NCBI RefSeq assembly: GCF_901709675.1 | Contig: NC_051100.1 | Coordinates: 13,746,286 to 13,810,285 of the forward strand | Length of the DNA stretch: 64,000 nucleotides | Origin: Syngnathus acus | Taxonomy: Eukaryota; Chordata; Actinopteri; Syngnathiformes; Syngnathidae | Reading direction: 5' to 3' | Translations under genes and position numbers: made by a program | Shown here: positions 60,553 through 64,000 of the stretch, piece by piece | Numbering within the stretch: the stretch's first letter is position 1 | How the letters are laid out: the number at the start of each line of letters is the position of its first letter | Notes under the pieces: model-generated | What the model saw: the letters and a program-made list of their open reading frames with translations, nothing else | What the model was told of the DNA's origin: nothing | Database searches by the model: none

Positions 60553-61816
60553 ATGCCGGATACCTGCTGTACTGTTGGATGTAGCAATAGACGAGGCGAT
60601 AAACCAAATCTTAGCTTCTATAGATTTCCGGCGAACATGAAAAAACGTGATAAATGGATCGCGGATATTCGTCGTGAACGATGGAAACCTACGATTTACA
60701 CAAGGATATGCAATGAGGACTTCATATCAGGTATGTAAACAAACTATTCACCCCTGATTTGTTTCACAAAATGTGAAATAATACAATATGGGATGATACA
60801 AATATGATTGTTGAAAATGCTGGGTGCATTTTTAGAAAGGCAGCAAGAGCAGCAAGGCAGGGAATGGGATGATTTCTTCAGTTCACCCCCCCCCCGTTTT
60901 TATTTTGTGTTTATTTTTTCATGATGCTTCATCTGATTGGCTTGAAAACGTTATCAATGTAAATATTGAACTTCATATTGGAATTGAACAATTAATTCTC
61001 GAGTGAATGCATTAGGAAATTTCCCAAAAAATTATTATGAACCTTGTGAAACAATTTTTTTTTAATGTAGCATTTTTTAACAAGAGGGTTTTTGTTACTT
61101 CATTTGGCACAAGGTAAAATCTACATTGGTAAAGTTTTCAAGCCATTGGCACAAGGTTAAAATTTTTATTGGTTAAGTTTTCAAGCCAATCAGATGTGGC
61201 ATCATGCAAAAATAAACAAAAAATAAAAATGGTAGCAACTTGAACAGACAGGTACAGTATCTGAATGATTTCACTCTATTCAGTTTTTTAATATGTCAAA
61301 ACAAATTGAACTGTGTATATCCCCTTCAACAACGTGCTTAATTATTTATGGTAGTCATGATGAATAATGTGATTGTTTAATTGTTTCAGGTGCAAAAACC
61401 AAAGATCCACTATCCCCAGACTATGTGCCAAATATATTTGAGCATACCCAGTCACCTCACAAACGAAAACTCAAATGTTCAATGAAGATCTTTAAGAGAA
61501 GACAAAATCTCAAGCAGCGCAAGAGAGACCGCAAGAGAGGGCATTGGCAGCAGCAGCAGCACTTGTCAATATTTCCCAGTCTGTCCCTTGTGAAAATGAT
61601 CAACTACCCGCTGGTGAAGATGTGGTGCACGCTGAGATTCGAAAAGAAGGCATGGTGACTACTGCCACACAGACGGCTATCACTGGGGAAGCAATGGATT
61701 CCCTCACTGCAGAGTGTAAAAATCTGCGTGCAGAACTTGATGAACTGAAGGACAGTTTGAAACGCTGTACATGGAATGAAGAATCTTTGAGACATTGGTC
61801 CTGGTCGTTGCCTTAA
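60553..61816 (+). pseudogene. THAP-domain transposase N-terminus, truncated
   Basis: Exon 60553-60730 encodes a THAP zinc-finger start (MPDTCCTVGCSNRRG, FYRFPANMKKRDKWI) and ends with a good donor. The second exon begins at about 61391 (KDPLSPDYVPNIFEH) and contains a 1-base frameshift near 61535, after which a coiled-coil segment (ECKNLRAELDELKDS) reads in another frame. Just after 61780 the plus-strand sense ends and sequence belongs to the minus-strand YqaJ gene, so the catalytic part is deleted. The expected C-x2-H ligand reads CNED, with Asp in place of His. THAP proteins bind DNA; here probably the ends of the ISL2EU-like element. Confidence 0.72.
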
Positions 61817-62724
61817 AATTCGAGGCCGTAATTCGCCCAGCTCTTTGTTGAAACCAAGTTGTTGATGTTGCTTGGCCCCTGGACTCTTCTTCAACCGCAG
61901 ATATCTGAAAAACATTTTAATAAAAATTGTTTTCACTATGATTAGATTTGTAACAGGTTGGAGAACAATAAATTATTTATGATATATATATTAATTACTG
62001 AGTGCTGAATGTGAACATGTTTCACCCAATCCAGCCATGCAGGTACAGTGGCAGCACAGCAGGATCTGACCATCTTTCGCTATTGCTACCCAAGGTCTGA
62101 GGGGAGGATCATTCATCCGTTGAGTGTTTTACCTGAAACAGATAATATGACATACCTTATATTATTATCAGTCCCTAATTTGGATATAATATACAAGGCT
62201 AGCCCTCTTACTCTCCATTTATGCATATTTTACCTGCCATTTGGTAAGTTTTCTCATGAATCATTCATTTTTGAACAAGAGGCCTTTTGTAATAAAAAAA
62301 AAAAGCTTAACAATGTGAGTTTTCATTAGAATCACTTCAGTAGTTTTTTCACAATCACACTGTTACTGCCACGTGCGCGCTTTTTCCTTACCTTGGTCAT
62401 GAGAAGAAATCGATTCTTGTTTAGGATCTGCCATATCAGCCCATCATGCACAAAACCTGCTGTAAAATACTTGTAGGCATCCAGACACTTGTATGCCTTA
62501 AGGTCCTTTTCAGTGTACGGAGATGGTGAATCGACGAGGTAATTATAAATATCTGGATATGAGAGTTCAGGCAGGTCGGCTGTTGCAAAATGCTCGGGCG
62601 ATTTTAGCATGCTTCTCGGTAAAAGGTACGGATCCGTTGTGCCAACAAGGTTCAACTTCTCTCTGTAACGTTTCTTGGATTCTTCATCCAAATGCCCAAC
62701 TTCGTTGGATAGCAAATCAGCCAT
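61787..62724 (-). pseudogene. YqaJ-type nuclease partner protein, two exons left
   Basis: The first exon (62392-62724, start ATG at 62724) encodes MADLLSNEVGHLDEES, then DLPELSYPDIYNYL and PSPYTEKDLKAYKCLDAY, a conserved N-terminus of fish SWIM/YqaJ proteins, and ends at ACCAAG|GTAAGG. A second exon ending at 61904 (high side) reads VEEESRGQATSTTWF and RAGRITASNFKA, the start of the YqaJ exonuclease domain. The exons between and after are missing. It pairs with the THAP gene in convergent orientation, as in ISL2EU elements. Confidence 0.72.
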
Positions 62725-62889
62725 AATTCGGATGAAATCGGTGAAAACGTAGCGCAGAAATCAGACAATCTATACAAACACGTAGGAACGAGCTGACGAG
62801 TTGACCGCCAAGATGGCGGCATAACACAAAATCACGTGATAAAACCACGTGACTGCAAAGCCTCTATATGTACGTATATGTATGTGTAT

Positions 62890-63056
62890 ATGCTCGAGTC
62901 CACTTCCGGCCCTCCCTGTGTGGAGTTTGCATGTCCTCCCCGTGCCTGCTTGGGTTTTCCCCGGAAACTCCAGTGTCCCCCGCCGGTGATTGCTGGGATA
63001 GGCTCCAGTATGCCCGCGGCCCCCGTGGGGACAAGCGGTACAGATAATGGATGGAT

Positions 63057-63057
<1 letters not shown>
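62890..63057 (+). repeat. partial tRNA-derived SINE, plus orientation
   Basis: Matches the 3' half of the SINE at 46523-46885 in the opposite orientation (GGAGTTTGCATGTCCTCCC, GATTGCTGGGATAGGCTCC) and ends in ATGGATGGATGG. The tRNA-like head is absent. Confidence 0.85.
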
Positions 63058-63103
<46 letters not shown>

Positions 63104-63116
63104 TATATATATATAT
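63058..63116. repeat. (TA)n microsatellite
   Basis: Almost pure AT dinucleotide repeat between the SINE tail and the next hAT copy. Confidence 0.95.
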
Positions 63117-63642
63117 TAGGGGTGTAAATCGCGGGTTTTGTCACGATACAATATCATATCGATACAAAGAACCACGATATGATATTTGCCGATATCTTAA
63201 AGCCTGCTGTGATTCATTCACGATACATCACGATATAGTGCTCTACGATCGATATAGAACAATATCCTGATTTATAACAATTCATACGCAAAATCAACAA
63301 GGTACTGCAAACTCTTTATTTAGGAAATTACAAGAGTATTGTAGTATACAAAGTGCTTATTTTAACATTGAACTTTATCAAATTCCTATATTTTTTCTCA
63401 TATAAGTAAGTAAAGAAAAATGAATATTCTTTCTTTTTTTGTATTACCATTAACGTTAAAGTGAACTATTTAATTACAAAACAAAAATAAGTTCTTTATA
63501 ATGAATGTAGTAAACATTACACCTTGACCATATGTTCTAATCCAAATGCAAAAAAACAAACATTCTCTTGCAATACCAGAGAACTATACACTAACTTCTT
63601 GGACACTAGCCATAGCACCAGCCCAGAAGCCGCGTAGTTGTC
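63117..63642 (-). mobile_element. non-autonomous hAT, TAGGGGTGTAA family, copy 3, truncated
   Basis: Inverted relative to copies 1 and 2. It begins TAGGGGTGTAAATCGCGGG and runs to GCGTAGTTGTC, where it stops and a Tc1 fragment begins. The BED-type remnant is reduced to its first few codons (MASVQE) on the minus strand. Confidence 0.88.
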
Positions 63643-64000
63643 CTAAATGACTGATGATGATAAATAGAATGCACCTGTGTGTAATCAAGTCTCCGTATAA
63701 ATGCACCTGCTCTTTGATAGTCTCAGGGTTCTGTTTAAAGCGCAGAGAGAACCATGAAGACAAAGGAACACACCAGGCAGGTCCGAGATACTGTTGTGGA
63801 GAAGTTTAAAGCTGGATTTGGATACAAAAAGACTTCCCAAGCTTTAAACATCTCAAGGAGCACTGTGCAAGCAATTATATTGAAATGGAAGGAGTATCAG
63901 ACCACTGCAAATCTACCAAGACCCGGCCGTCCCTCCAAACTTTCATCTCAAACAAGGAGAAGACTGATCAGAGATGCAGCCAAGAGGCCTGAAGGAATGG
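63637..64000 (+). mobile_element. Tc1 fragment, 5' truncated, cut by window end
   Basis: Matches the transposase-proximal part of the Tc1 element at 7149-8775, inverted. The outer inverted repeat is missing and the match starts at the GTTGTC shared with the hAT copy. Confidence 0.9.
63754..64000 (+). pseudogene. Tc1 transposase N-terminus
   Basis: ATG at 63754 (MKTKEHTRQVRDTVVEKF) and the helix-turn-helix region match the transposase at 7365-8384, with one change to TSQAL. After AAKRP the match is lost (EGM instead of MITL), about 11 bases before the window ends, suggesting an internal deletion. Confidence 0.85.

Larger units (their letters stand above)
50008..62865. mobile_element. ISL2EU-like DNA transposon remnant hosting a Ginger-like element
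   Basis: The outermost ends are inverted copies of AGAGGCTTTGCAG (50008-50020; 62853-62865), flanked by AT on both sides. Both termini also contain GCCATCTTGGCGGTCAACT a few dozen bases in. Excluding the inner 10.4-kb element, about 2.4 kb remains: a THAP-domain exon pair on the plus strand and YqaJ-type nuclease exons on the minus strand. THAP transposase plus YqaJ partner is the known gene pair of the ISL2EU (IS4EU) group, whose target duplication is AT. It is internally deleted and not autonomous. Confidence 0.65.

Overview
The window is nuclear DNA from a teleost fish; the species cannot be named from it. Evidence for this is three intron-rich vertebrate genes with short GT-AG introns, dense fish-type transposons (Tc1, hAT, L2, BEL/Pao, a tRNA-derived SINE) and long microsatellites.

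Host genes. (1) Positions 1-5766, minus strand: the 5' part of a ninein-like gene (ninl), cut by the window start. (2) About 22.08-38.54 kb, plus strand: psd (EFA6-type Arf6 exchange factor with Sec7 and PH domains). I could join 18 coding exons into an unbroken 1449-residue frame. (3) 38.90-48.76 kb, minus strand: nfkb2 (p100/p52). Twenty-one coding exons join into an unbroken 865-residue frame with Rel homology domain, nuclear localisation signal, glycine-rich hinge, ankyrin repeats, death domain and a C-terminal DSGFGS degron. psd and nfkb2 are tail to tail with 358 bp between stop codons, the arrangement known from human 10q24. Two consensus kappaB sites lie just upstream of the probable nfkb2 5' exon.

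Repeat landscape. 6-22 kb, between the divergent ninl and psd genes, is a nest of transposons: an old hAT-like element holding a Tc1 element, another hAT and a BEL/Pao retrotransposon with intact LTRs, followed by tandem repeats and an L2 LINE that itself holds two hAT insertions with 8-bp target duplications. Introns of psd and nfkb2 hold further hATs, a SINE with a 13-bp target duplication, and an unclassified family with 6-bp target duplications.

Most interesting region, 50.0-62.9 kb. A roughly 12.9-kb block bounded by short inverted ends is a decayed ISL2EU-like element (THAP-domain and YqaJ-type nuclease remnants). Inside it sits a 10.4-kb Ginger-like DNA transposon. That element has 2.19-kb terminal inverted repeats, each carrying seven roughly 166-bp tandem units built around a palindrome. 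Between them is a 15-exon gene whose spliced frame is open for 944 codons: zinc-binding HHCC, DD35E integrase, GPY domain, an Ala/Pro/Thr-rich variable repeat, a Ulp1/C48-type SUMO-protease domain with its catalytic residues, and a C-terminal PHD finger. All splice sites are inferred from the sequence; no transcript was consulted.
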